From Chitinophaga pinensis DSM 2588 (GTDB lineage: Bacteria > Bacteroidota > Bacteroidia > Chitinophagales > Chitinophagaceae): DNA of 64,000 bases. Positions 32,909 through 41,533 of the stretch are shown here, piece by piece (the stretch's first letter is position 1; every line of letters begins with the position of its first letter). The stretch spans positions 8,922,001 through 8,986,000 of the forward strand of contig NC_013132.1 in NCBI RefSeq assembly GCF_000024005.1. Reading direction: 5' to 3'. The notes below the pieces were generated by a model. That model saw only the letters and a program-made list of their open reading frames with translations, did no database searches and was not told the DNA's origin. The position numbers and the translations under genes are program-made.

Positions 32909-33841
32909 TTACTTCCAGGTAATAATCGCCATCACCGGGAAGTGATCTGATGGCACACGCGCCACATACTTCTTCAGTGATACCTCTTTGGGAAAATCAG
33001 CCGAACTCACTTTGTCGTCTCCATTTTCTGTTACCACCGGACCACGATAAGTATCCGTCAGTATACCATACTTTTCCACACGGAATTGTCTGGTCAGGAA
33101 AATGTGATCGATACGACTGTCAGTTTTGCTGTTTGGATTGAATGCATTGAAAGTACCATTCTCCGCATAACGGATCGCAGTCGTTTCATACGCATCTTTC
33201 AGCAAACCGGAAGTATTGATCAGTGTATAAGATTCGCTTTGCTGATCCACGTTAAAGTCACCTGTCAGAATGGTCGGAATATTCCCTGCCATCTTTCTTA
33301 CTTTATCCATTACCAGCTTCGCACTCTCCGCGCGCGCTTTCACACCTACGTGGTCCATATGCAGGTTGAAAAAGTAAAAAGTAAATCCTGTTTTGATCTC
33401 TTTGAATTTACCCCAGGTACAGATCCTTGGCAATACCGCATCCCAGCCTTTCTTTGGCTTGTCTGTTTCTTCCGCCATCCAGAAATCTCCATGTTCCAGC
33501 AACTTAAACTTTACACCATTGTAAAAGATAGCAGAATATTCACCGGCTTCCTTTCCGTCATCACGGCCTATCCCGATATACGCATAACCGGGCAGACTGT
33601 CTTTCAGGTTCTCTAACTGGTGGTGCATACATTCCTGTGTTCCGAAAATATCAAAACCATGAAAGCGGATCATGGAAGCGATCACCGGATACCGCTGTTT
33701 CCAACCGTTGCCATGAGCAGCGTCTTCCTTGTTATTGTCATTACGCATGTTGTAAGTGGCCACCGTCATTTTCTGCGCCATTACAGCGTAACTCAGCACG
33801 GTAAAAACAGCCATCAGGAGCATCTTTCTTTTCATCTGCAT
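32909..33841 (-). CDS. Secreted endonuclease/exonuclease/phosphatase family protein
   Basis: The 310-residue protein has a signal peptide (MKRKMLLMAVFTVLSYAVMAQ). The fold's metal and catalytic motifs follow in order: TVATYNMRND, GTQECMHHQ (Glu for the metal), FYFFNLHMDHVG, TILTGDFNVDQ and DHIFLTRQF, ending with PSDHFPVMAII. The family covers nucleases, phosphatases and sphingomyelinases; the substrate here is unknown. The gene lies 33 bases downstream of a decayed susD on the same strand, so it probably belonged to a glycan or phosphoester utilisation locus that has since lost its transporter. Confidence 0.9.
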   Translation of the reverse strand: MQMKRKMLLMAVFTVLSYAVMAQKMTVATYNMRNDNNKEDAAHGNGWKQRYPVIASMIRFHGFDIFGTQECMHHQLENLKDSLPGYAYIGIGRDDGKEAGEYSAIFYNGVKFKLLEHGDFWMAEETDKPKKGWDAVLPRICTWGKFKEIKTGFTFYFFNLHMDHVGVKARAESAKLVMDKVRKMAGNIPTILTGDFNVDQQSESYTLINTSGLLKDAYETTAIRYAENGTFNAFNPNSKTDSRIDHIFLTRQFRVEKYGILTDTYRGPVVTENGDDKVSSADFPKEVSLKKYVARVPSDHFPVMAIITWK

Positions 33842-33874
33842 CTCGTGTTTATAATGATCATTTAATTTAATTCC

Positions 33875-34660
33875 TTACAGCTCCCAACCCGGGTTCTGTC
33901 CCAGTTTAGGGTTCAGCTGCAGATCGGTATAAGGCACCGGATAAAGATACTTGTAATCAGCTCACTCACGGGATACATTATCCAGCCAGTACAACTCACC
34001 ATGTATATCATCCGACAGTACCTGCAGATCGTACCACTGCTCAGCACAGGGCTTACATTGATATACGTAACTCCCTTTACCTGCTCAGCTGGTGCGGTCT
34101 TGTAAAAACATACATCCGGCACGCCATCGCTATTCAGGTCCATAATACCTGGAAAATATTTTGTTTTCAGGTAATTGTCAGCCACCGTCGGCTTAGCCGT
34201 AATACCACCGGTAATACCAGCACGGGCACACAGTGCGCCAACCGTTTTCGCCCAGTCATTATCCGACAACTTACCCAGTTCCGCCATCGCCTCGCATAGT
34301 TCAGCAGGATCTCTGCATAACGCATCAGGGTGATAGAATTCGTCCTGGTTGTACCGCCATCATAATAAGTATCATCCAGCGTAAACTTGATCGGCATATA
34401 GCCAGTGTAAGTATAAGAAAATACAGGCGGAGCTGCAACCGTTTTTCCATTATCGGTACGGGTATAAGATCCCATACGGATCGTCTGTCGCAAACGCATG
34501 TCGCGGCCCTGTGTCTCCTGCGCGAATGTCTGCGTCGCATATCCCGCCTCATTGGTGAACGGTGTACCGTCAATATTCAGGCAGGTGTTGATAAATGTCC
34601 TGGTAAAGCTCAGACCGTTACCATACGTAGCAGAGGTAAAATACCAGTTAGCATCATTGA
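33875..34660 (-). pseudogene. Decayed SusD/RagB gene (C-terminal half only)
   Basis: Reading the minus strand gives NDANWYFTSATYGNGLSFTR, RDMRLRQTIRMGSY, TNSITLMRYAEILLNYA, then a one-base deletion near 34290. After it comes MAELGKLSDNDWAKTVGAL in a second frame, a probable internal deletion after KTKYFPGI, then MDLNSDGVPDVCFYK, and a stop before ADYKYLYPVPYTDLQLNPK and GQNPGWEL-TAA at 33875. These are the characteristic C-terminal SusD motifs (RYAEILLNYAEA, P.PYTDLQLNP..GQNPGW). The N-terminal half is missing, and the sequence stops abruptly at about 34660 against an unrelated fragment. Confidence 0.85.
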
Positions 34661-34879
34661 ATACAGCTATACACCCCGGAACAGGTGATTGCCATCGCCA
34701 ACAGCATCCTCAACTTTGACCCGCTCAGCGAAGACACCATTATGTTTAAATGCAGGGCATTGGTCCCCCTGAAACAACATGCCGCTGCCAGAGCGGTTTA
34801 TAACAGCTTTGCAAAGGAATACGATCACATTTACGAGGAGTCTTTTGAGAAAGAATACCAGGCATTACTGGTAGATTAG
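34661..34879 (+). pseudogene. C-terminal fragment of a TPR/BTAD-like regulator
   Basis: A plus-strand frame opens right where the susD remnant ends: LYTPEQVIAIANSILNFDPLS, then MFKCRALVPLKQHAAARAVYNSF and EYDHIYEESFEKEYQALL, ending at TAG. This is the helical repeat of a SARP/BTAD-like or TPR-tailed transcription factor, cut off on its 5' side by TGA at 34658-34660. The head-on join of two truncated, oppositely oriented genes shows a deletion or rearrangement here. Confidence 0.6.
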
Positions 34880-34968
34880 AAAAAATTTTTCAGGTACTGA
34901 CGGACTACTGACATAGGGTTGTCACAAGGCGCTTGTTACTTTGTTTCAGAATCACAAAACAACGCAAT

Positions 34969-35481
34969 ATGGACATCATTCAATCTCTCCTTAAAGAAAT
35001 GGAACAGGAAGCACAAACCACCCGTAAGATGCTTTCTATCATTCCGGAAGACAAGTTCAACTGGCAACCCCATCCAAAAAGCATGTCTGTGATCAGACTC
35101 GCCACGCACATCGCCGAGCTTCCAGGCTGGGTAAGCATGGTGCTGGATACAGCAGAACTGGACTTCGCCACTGCCCCTTACGATCCTAAAGTGATCACCA
35201 ATGTAAAAGAATTATTGGCCTATTTCGAAGAAACCCTGGCCGCCGGAAAAGCAAGACTGGAGAAAGCACAGCTGCCTGAACTGAATGAACAATGGATCCT
35301 GAGAAATGGGGAAGATATCTATAGCAAATCCACCAAAGCTGAATTCATCCGCATCAGCTATTCCCAGATCGTACACCACAGGGCGCAATTAGGTGTAGAC
35401 CTCCGCCTCCTGGATGTTAAAATCCCGGGTAGTTATGGTCCAAGTGCAGATGAACAATTCGAAGTACTGGAGAAAGCATAA
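34969..35481 (+). CDS. DinB family protein (metal-dependent thiol-type hydrolase fold)
   Basis: From ATG at 34969 the protein has 170 residues, MDIIQSLLKEMEQEAQTTRKMLSIIPEDKFNWQPHPKSMS. It is a four-helix bundle with the DinB/YfiT metal ligands: His in LATHIAELPGW and HHRAQLG near the end. Members bind Ni or Zn; some act with bacillithiol or other thiols. This is not DNA polymerase IV, despite the shared name. A second member is at 45167-45664. A strong bidirectional terminator follows. Confidence 0.88.
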   Translation: MDIIQSLLKEMEQEAQTTRKMLSIIPEDKFNWQPHPKSMSVIRLATHIAELPGWVSMVLDTAELDFATAPYDPKVITNVKELLAYFEETLAAGKARLEKAQLPELNEQWILRNGEDIYSKSTKAEFIRISYSQIVHHRAQLGVDLRLLDVKIPGSYGPSADEQFEVLEKA

Positions 35482-35542
35482 GTATGTATTATCATGTAGG
35501 TGCTCGTTATGGTAGACTAAGCACTACAGTAAATAAGACAGC

Positions 35543-35569
35543 AACGCCTGATCATAATGATCAGGCGTT
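35543..35569. terminator. Bidirectional terminator
   Basis: AACGCCTGATCA (35543-35554) pairs perfectly with TGATCAGGCGTT (35558-35569), three-base loop. It serves the DinB-family gene and the convergent vWA gene. Confidence 0.88.
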
Positions 35570-35588
35570 CTCTTATTGATGGTTGCCG

Positions 35589-36977
35589 TTATTGTTTAAC
35601 ACTCTTCATCTTTTTCACATTGTAGTTGGAAGACTTATTCATCTTCTGATACATACTCTTCTCAGATTCCCGCATCACACTCACAGAATCCATCTGCTGT
35701 ACATAGGAGGACATTTTATTGACCTGCTCCTGCAGCTTAGGAGAATTATACCGGAGCTGTTTATCCTTCAGCACCTGCACAGCCGCCTGTCCTTTCTTAC
35801 GGGCTGCATCGTATTGACCTTTATCCACATCGGCCATGATATCATCAAAGCGCTGGGTGGATTCAAACAATGCCAGCATTTCCTGCACTTCTTTATCCTC
35901 TCCGCTTGCCACCAGTTCTTTATCGCTGGTCATCTTTATCTGCACTGGTTTACTTTCTTTTACCTGTTCAAAGGAAGAAACATTGGTATACCCCACAGTA
36001 CAGTCAAAACGCAGATTCGTCGTATAGGTGCCCTTACTCTTCAATTTGATCAGGATGGCCTTTTCATCATTCGCATAGAGATCGTTAAAACGGACCAGGA
36101 CCTTACCTCCCTTTACTTCGTAAGGATAGCCATACACATATGTACATTCCATATCCTGCGGAATACTGATTTCCGCCCAGGCGTTCTGTGCCACGACGCT
36201 CAGCAACCCTTTTAATTCCCCGGCGAATATTTGTGGGATCTTATCCGGACTGTCAATAAAGTAATAATTCGCCCGGCCATTTTCCGCCAGCATGGTCAGC
36301 AGGTCTTCGTTATAGTCTGCTCCCACACCAAAGGTGGATAACGCGATACCATCTTCCTTATACTTGTTCTCAGCCAGTCTTTTCAATTCCAGCGGATCTG
36401 TAATCCCCTGATTGGCAAGCCCGTCTGTCAGTAACAGCACCCTGTTCACATATCCTTCTTTACGGGTACTTTTCACCTGTGTATAGCCTTCCAGCATACC
36501 ACCGCTCAGGTTAGTAGAGCCACGGTCGTGGATCTTATCGATAGCGGCCTTCAGCGCTTCTTTGTTTTTAACAGACTGAGAAGGACTGGTCACCTCTACC
36601 CGGTCATCATAGTTGACGATCGACAGATGATCCGTGCTATTCAGCTGATCTATCAGGAATTTTGCGGCCTGTCTGGCGTATTTGATCTTGTCCCCACTCA
36701 TGGAACCACTTCTGTCCAGCACCAGTGATATATTCAGCGGCACCCTTGGCTTACTCGCCTCTCCCTCCCCGCCTTTGATATTGACATACAGATAGCAATC
36801 GCCGTTGCTGTTCTGATATACCCAATTGTTACCCGGCTTCACATACCATTCGATGACCTTTTTATCGTCTGTCAGCGCGGAAGCTATTTTCTCCGTACGA
36901 CGGCTGGAAATGCCCGGACCGGAACTCAGCCACACAGGTACTGATAAACTTGCAAGGAAAAGTAAGGCATACTGCAT
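35589..36977 (-). CDS. Exported von Willebrand factor A domain protein
   Basis: From ATG at 36977 the protein has 462 residues with a signal peptide MQYALLFLASLSVPVWLSSG. A vWA domain occupies residues 95-260: MIDAS LDRSGSMSG, Thr in GSTNLSGGM and Asp in LLLTDGLANQ. A beta-rich part then follows, and a Lys-rich helical C-terminus (QYDAARKKGQAAVQVLKDKQLR). vWA domains bind partners through a metal ion; the function here is not clear. The protein resembles the YfbK-like vWA group of Bacteroidota. Confidence 0.9.
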   Translation of the reverse strand: MQYALLFLASLSVPVWLSSGPGISSRRTEKIASALTDDKKVIEWYVKPGNNWVYQNSNGDCYLYVNIKGGEGEASKPRVPLNISLVLDRSGSMSGDKIKYARQAAKFLIDQLNSTDHLSIVNYDDRVEVTSPSQSVKNKEALKAAIDKIHDRGSTNLSGGMLEGYTQVKSTRKEGYVNRVLLLTDGLANQGITDPLELKRLAENKYKEDGIALSTFGVGADYNEDLLTMLAENGRANYYFIDSPDKIPQIFAGELKGLLSVVAQNAWAEISIPQDMECTYVYGYPYEVKGGKVLVRFNDLYANDEKAILIKLKSKGTYTTNLRFDCTVGYTNVSSFEQVKESKPVQIKMTSDKELVASGEDKEVQEMLALFESTQRFDDIMADVDKGQYDAARKKGQAAVQVLKDKQLRYNSPKLQEQVNKMSSYVQQMDSVSVMRESEKSMYQKMNKSSNYNVKKMKSVKQ

Positions 36978-37133
36978 AGCATAATAGAATTTAGGGTAAA
37001 TGAATGTTTTCGGTATGATGCTACAAAATCGGTCTTTCCATAAATGAAGAGACCACTTTAACATTTTTTTGGCGAATCCTCCCCTATCTGGAAAGGGTAT
37101 GTTCTTTGCTGCTCTTATTTAAAATAGCCCCAT

Positions 37134-38612
37134 ATGACACTGGAAGCGGTCACGCTGATATTTCCACATCAGTTATACGAACAACATCCGGCACTGGATA
37201 AAAGCAGACAGGTATACCTGGTGGAAGAAGCGCTCTATTTCACGCAATACCCCTTTCACCAGCATAAACTCACCTTACACCGCGCCAGTATGCAGTATTA
37301 CGCTCATTTCCTGGAACAGAAAGGCTATCAGGTCAGCTATATAGATAGCACGGAACAACACGCAACGATACAGGCATTGATCAAATGGTTACACAGTAAA
37401 AAAGTATATGAACTGCACTACGCAGAAACAGACGATTATTTACTGGAACGACGTATCAACCGTTACTGCCGGCAATACGACATCGCTCCTGTAACTTACA
37501 TCAACCCTGGGTTCATTAACCGTCTTGATGAAGTGACGACTTTCTTTGACGGACGGAAGCGCTATTTCATGCAGGACTTCTACATTCATCAGCGTAAAAC
37601 TCGTCAGATCCTTATCGACGTCAAGGGACCTGTGGGCGGCCACTGGAGCTTCGATGCTGATAACCGGGAAAAGATCCCCAAAGGTGAAAGCATTCCTGAT
37701 CCCCGCTTCCCTCCTGCCGGTAAATACTTAAAAGAAGCCATCAGCTACGTACAACAACACTATAAAAACAATCCCGGAGACGCAACTACATGTCGCTATC
37801 CCGTTACACACCAGCAGGCCGAGCATTGGCTGGAACAATTCCTGGAAGAACGTTTCCGCAAATTTGGTATCTACGAAGATGCCATCGTGCAGACAGAAAG
37901 CATTCTCTATCACAGTATGCTCACACCTGCATTAAACATAGGACTGCTACTACCCATGCAGATCCTTGAAAAAGCAATCGCCATGGCCCCTGTACATAAA
38001 GTGCCGCTGAACTCACTGGAAGGATTTATCCGCCAGATACTCGGCTGGCGGGAATTTATCAGAATACTCTACAGACGCGAAGGCAGCAAACAACGTACGA
38101 CCAATTTCTGGGATCATGAACGGCCAATGCCGGATAGTTTTTATACCGGTAATACAGGCATTCCGCCTATCGACCAGACCATCCACAAATTACTCAGACA
38201 TGGATACACGCACCACATAGAGCGGCTGATGATACTGGGCAATTTCATGTTGCTTTGCGAGCTCCACCCGGATGCCGTCTATCAATGGTTCATGGAATTA
38301 TATATCGACGCGTATGACTGGGTCATGGTGCCCAATGTGTACGGCATGAGTCAGTTTGCCGACGGTGGACTGATGAGCACAAAACCCTACATCAGCAGCA
38401 GTAACTACATCCTGAAAATGAGCAACTACCCTAAAGGCGACTGGTGCCAGGTATGGGATGGTCTTTTCTGGCGTTTTATGCATAAACACAGGGATTTTCT
38501 GGGAGATAATCAAAGGCTGGGTATGCTGGTAAAGATGCTCGATAAGATGGATAAACAGGTGCTAAAATCACACCTGCATCATGCAGAAGAATTCCTCGGC
38601 AAACTGACGTAG
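37134..38612 (+). CDS. Photolyase/cryptochrome-related protein (PhrB-like family) without the Fe-S cysteines
   Basis: The 492-residue protein starts MTLEAVTLIFPHQLYEQHPALDKSRQVYLVEEALYFTQY, the opening of the prokaryotic photolyase-related family (PhrB, FeS-BCP), which repairs (6-4) photoproducts with FAD and light. FAD-binding features appear in LEGFIRQILGWREFIRILY, HIERLMILGNFMLLCELHPDAVYQWFMELYIDAYDWVMVPNV and TKPYISSSNYILKMS. The C-terminal cysteine cluster that holds the 4Fe-4S in classical members is replaced by YPKGDWCQVWDGLFWRF with a single Cys. DNA polymerase IV follows 21 bases downstream, which fits a DNA damage role. Confidence 0.88.
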   Translation: MTLEAVTLIFPHQLYEQHPALDKSRQVYLVEEALYFTQYPFHQHKLTLHRASMQYYAHFLEQKGYQVSYIDSTEQHATIQALIKWLHSKKVYELHYAETDDYLLERRINRYCRQYDIAPVTYINPGFINRLDEVTTFFDGRKRYFMQDFYIHQRKTRQILIDVKGPVGGHWSFDADNREKIPKGESIPDPRFPPAGKYLKEAISYVQQHYKNNPGDATTCRYPVTHQQAEHWLEQFLEERFRKFGIYEDAIVQTESILYHSMLTPALNIGLLLPMQILEKAIAMAPVHKVPLNSLEGFIRQILGWREFIRILYRREGSKQRTTNFWDHERPMPDSFYTGNTGIPPIDQTIHKLLRHGYTHHIERLMILGNFMLLCELHPDAVYQWFMELYIDAYDWVMVPNVYGMSQFADGGLMSTKPYISSSNYILKMSNYPKGDWCQVWDGLFWRFMHKHRDFLGDNQRLGMLVKMLDKMDKQVLKSHLHHAEEFLGKLT

Positions 38613-38617
38613 CTTTG
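38610..38617 (+). promoter_or_regulatory. Promoter box overlapping the photolyase stop codon
   Basis: TAGCTTTG fits TAnnTTTG, and its TAG is the stop codon of the photolyase-related gene. It is 16 bases before the polymerase IV ATG and could give that gene its own promoter in addition to read-through. Confidence 0.45.
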
Positions 38618-38633
38618 TACTTCTACGGCTAAC

Positions 38634-39749
38634 ATGGAGAGTGAAACAAATAAGAAACTACGGAAGATCATTCATATTGACATGGATGCATTTTATGCAT
38701 CTGTAGAGCAACGCGACAACCCTGAATATCGCGGTAAAGCAATAGCAGTTGGAGGATCTCCCGAAGGTAGAGGCGGCGTAGTGGCAACAGCCAGCTATGA
38801 AGCACGTAAGTTTGGTGTACGCTCTGCTATGCCTTCCAAAAGAGCATTACAGCTTTGCCCTGAACTGATCTTTATCCGCCCGAGATTTGATGTGTATAAA
38901 GAAGCCTCCCGCAAAATACGGGAGATATTCTCCCGCCATACCGATATCATAGAACCCCTCTCGCTCGATGAAGCCTTCCTGGATGTGACCGAAGACAAAC
39001 AACAGATCGGCTCTGCCATCGAAATTGCAAAACTGATCAAACAAGCCATAAAAGATGAACTGCAACTCACCGCATCCGCAGGCGTATCTGTGAATAAGTT
39101 TGTCGCAAAAATTGCATCCGATCTGAATAAACCCGACGGACTCACATTCATCGGTCCTTCCTCTATTGAATCCTTCATGGAAAAACTACCGGTCGAAAAA
39201 TTCTTTGGTGTAGGAAAAGTCACGGCAGATAAGATGAAGCGAATGGGCCTGCACACCGGTGCTGACCTGAAACGCTTATCAGAAAATGACCTGAAAACAC
39301 ACTTCGGGAAAGTGGGCGCATTCTATTACAGGATTGTCAGAGGCATCGACGAAAGAGAAGTACAGCCACATCGTGAAACAAAATCCCTGGGGGCAGAAGA
39401 TACCTTTCCCTATGATCTGACGCGCACAGAAGAAATGAATGCCGAACTGGAAAAGATCGCAGTAACGGTATACGAACGACTAAAAAGATATGGCCTGAAA
39501 GGCAGAACGGTTACATTAAAAATCAAGTACAGCGACTTCAGACAGATCACACGTAATCAGTCATTCCCTGTTCCTGTCGGTGACCTGGAAAAAATACTGG
39601 AAACGGCGAAACAACTGTTACTGTCAACAGAACCGGAAGACAAACCGGTACGCTTACTGGGGATCTCGTTGTCTAATTTTGGAGAGATCGTACCGGTCAA
39701 TAACCGGCCGGATAATACCATACAACTATCCCTCTTTGATGATGTATAA
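38634..39749 (+). CDS. dinB: DNA polymerase IV (translesion)
   Basis: The 371-residue protein is a Y-family DNA polymerase. Motifs in order: IIHIDMDAFYASVEQRDNPEYRGKAIAVGG, VVATASYEARKFGVRSAMP, SLDEAFLDVT (the catalytic Asp-Glu pair) and ASAGVSVNKFVAKIASDLNKPDG. A helix-hairpin-helix region and little-finger domain follow. The C-terminus QLSLFDDV is a beta-clamp binding motif. It copies past damaged bases with low fidelity. It follows the photolyase-related gene, and both deal with DNA damage. A strong terminator follows. Confidence 0.96.
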   Translation: MESETNKKLRKIIHIDMDAFYASVEQRDNPEYRGKAIAVGGSPEGRGGVVATASYEARKFGVRSAMPSKRALQLCPELIFIRPRFDVYKEASRKIREIFSRHTDIIEPLSLDEAFLDVTEDKQQIGSAIEIAKLIKQAIKDELQLTASAGVSVNKFVAKIASDLNKPDGLTFIGPSSIESFMEKLPVEKFFGVGKVTADKMKRMGLHTGADLKRLSENDLKTHFGKVGAFYYRIVRGIDEREVQPHRETKSLGAEDTFPYDLTRTEEMNAELEKIAVTVYERLKRYGLKGRTVTLKIKYSDFRQITRNQSFPVPVGDLEKILETAKQLLLSTEPEDKPVRLLGISLSNFGEIVPVNNRPDNTIQLSLFDDV

Positions 39750-39803
39750 TCAATAACCCTATTGTAGTATTTTCATTCCTGCATACAATCCAGGATCGCT
39801 TTA

Positions 39804-39845
39804 AACACAAATGCCGTCACGCGCTAAGCGGACGGCATTTGTGTT
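39804..39845. terminator. Bidirectional terminator after polymerase IV
   Basis: AACACAAATGCCGTC (39804-39818) pairs perfectly with GACGGCATTTGTGTT (39831-39845), 12-base loop. It separates dinB from the convergent SusD gene. Confidence 0.9.
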
Positions 39846-39880
39846 ATGTAAACCGCACGGCAAACAATGCGGATATACGA

Positions 39881-41512
39881 CTATTTAGGATAACCAGGAT
39901 TCTGTTCCAGGTTAACATTCAGTGCACGTTGTACCTGAGGAATTGCAAAAAGTTCTCTGAATGACTCAGAAGCCCTGTGATCCCACCAGGTAGCAGTGGT
40001 AAACTTATTCCAACGGATCAGCTCCTGACGACGGTAACCTTCAAAGATAAACTCACGACCCAGTTCGGCCAGCAGTTCATCCATAGTCAGCGTAGAAGTA
40101 GTATACTTATTCGCCTCCCATACTGCAGGCGCAAAAGCACGTTGTTTACAGGCATTCACCAGGTCAACCGCTTCCTGAGTAGCTGTTCCGCCATTCTTAC
40201 GCATCAGTGCCTCAGCCTTTGCAAAATATACCCATGACAGACGATATACAGCCCAGTCAGTGCTTCTGTAATGAGGATCGTTGATCGGTCCCAGTTTGTA
40301 TTTATTGAAACGAACACCGCTGTTTTCTTCACCCTGTGTCATATCTGATGTAGTGCTGCCAAGCTTGTTCTTACGGATATTGTCAACGAATACCAGCTGT
40401 TCGCCGTTATACTCGTTACCACCACTTGCAATTACAGGTATTGTATCGGCTGAACCATATTTCCATTGCGGACCTGCTGATATCCATTCTTTCTTACGCT
40501 TATCTGCATCGCTGAAAGTGGTATACACACCAGGAATAACAACAACACCATCATTACCATTACGGTCATTACCATTGATAAGACCTTGGTTAAAGTGATA
40601 GAAGTCACCGGTCCACTGTGGTGTAAAATCTGCCACCTGGTAATCATATGCTATAGAAAAAATGATTTCCTTAGACAGATCGTTGGTCGGCTTATAAGTA
40701 TCTGTGATATTAGTATCCAGCGCAAGTGTACCATTCATACCACCCGCTTCACCATTGATGAGTTTATTGGCAGCAGCGATACAGTCATCCCATCTTGGTG
40801 TACCACTCCATTTCTCCGCATTCAGATACAGCTCTACCAGCATGGAATAAGCACCCGCTTTGGACATACGTCCGATCAACGCTTTACTCAACAACGGCGC
40901 ATCTTCAATATGATCAAGGATCTCTTTTTCAACAAAGTCAAATACTTCTTTACGCGTTGCTGTAGGTGGACTAACAGGAATACCTACTTGTGTCACGATA
41001 GGCACATTACCCCAGATATCCATGATACGGAGATAGTGGAATGCACGCAATAACCTTAACTCAGACACGTATGCATCTTTTTCCGCCTGAGTAATACCCA
41101 TCTCACCGGCCTCACGACGTTCCAGATTCTCAATAGCTGTTGTACAAAAGCCCAAACCTGTCCATGTTAAATACCAACAGTCCAGGATCGGACCATCATC
41201 CACCAACCAGGTATGATAGTGCAGACGTATCCAGTTACCACCATCATAACCATGACGACCTTTCTGTGGCCATGCCAGCTGATCTGCCGATAACTCACTC
41301 AAACGCCACCATCCATTCTGACCAGGCGTTACCCAGGCATTCGCATGGGTGTATGGTCTTAATACTGCCGATACTACTTCTTCTTTATTGTTATAGAAAT
41401 TACGTGTATCGATCTGGTCATACACATTTTCAGTCAAGTCGGTACAGCTGCTCCCAAATACAGGAAGTAATGCGAGCGCTGCATATGTTGCTATTTTCGA
41501 AATTCGTTTCAT
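39881..41512 (-). CDS. SusD/RagB family outer-membrane lipoprotein
   Basis: The 543-residue protein has a lipoprotein signal (MKRISKIATYAALALLPVFGSSC, lipid on the Cys). The SusD landmarks are ENVYDQIDTRNFYNNKEEVVSAVLRPYTHANAW, LRLLRAFHYLRIMDIWGNVPIVTQ, LVELYLNAEKW and the C-terminal LAELGREFIFEGYRRQELIRWNKF..QRALNVNLEQNPGY. It is the surface lid and binding protein for a glycan, paired with the SusC channel whose stop lies 21 bases upstream. There is no enzyme gene in this pair. The glycan is not known. Confidence 0.95.
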   Translation of the reverse strand: MKRISKIATYAALALLPVFGSSCTDLTENVYDQIDTRNFYNNKEEVVSAVLRPYTHANAWVTPGQNGWWRLSELSADQLAWPQKGRHGYDGGNWIRLHYHTWLVDDGPILDCWYLTWTGLGFCTTAIENLERREAGEMGITQAEKDAYVSELRLLRAFHYLRIMDIWGNVPIVTQVGIPVSPPTATRKEVFDFVEKEILDHIEDAPLLSKALIGRMSKAGAYSMLVELYLNAEKWSGTPRWDDCIAAANKLINGEAGGMNGTLALDTNITDTYKPTNDLSKEIIFSIAYDYQVADFTPQWTGDFYHFNQGLINGNDRNGNDGVVVIPGVYTTFSDADKRKKEWISAGPQWKYGSADTIPVIASGGNEYNGEQLVFVDNIRKNKLGSTTSDMTQGEENSGVRFNKYKLGPINDPHYRSTDWAVYRLSWVYFAKAEALMRKNGGTATQEAVDLVNACKQRAFAPAVWEANKYTTSTLTMDELLAELGREFIFEGYRRQELIRWNKFTTATWWDHRASESFRELFAIPQVQRALNVNLEQNPGYPK

Positions 41513-41533
41513 CTTAATTTTTTAATTAGGTTA

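Noticed and set aside
34969..35481. DNA polymerase IV, because of the name DinB
   Set aside because: The DinB family here is a small metal-binding helical bundle; the real polymerase gene is at 38634-39749.
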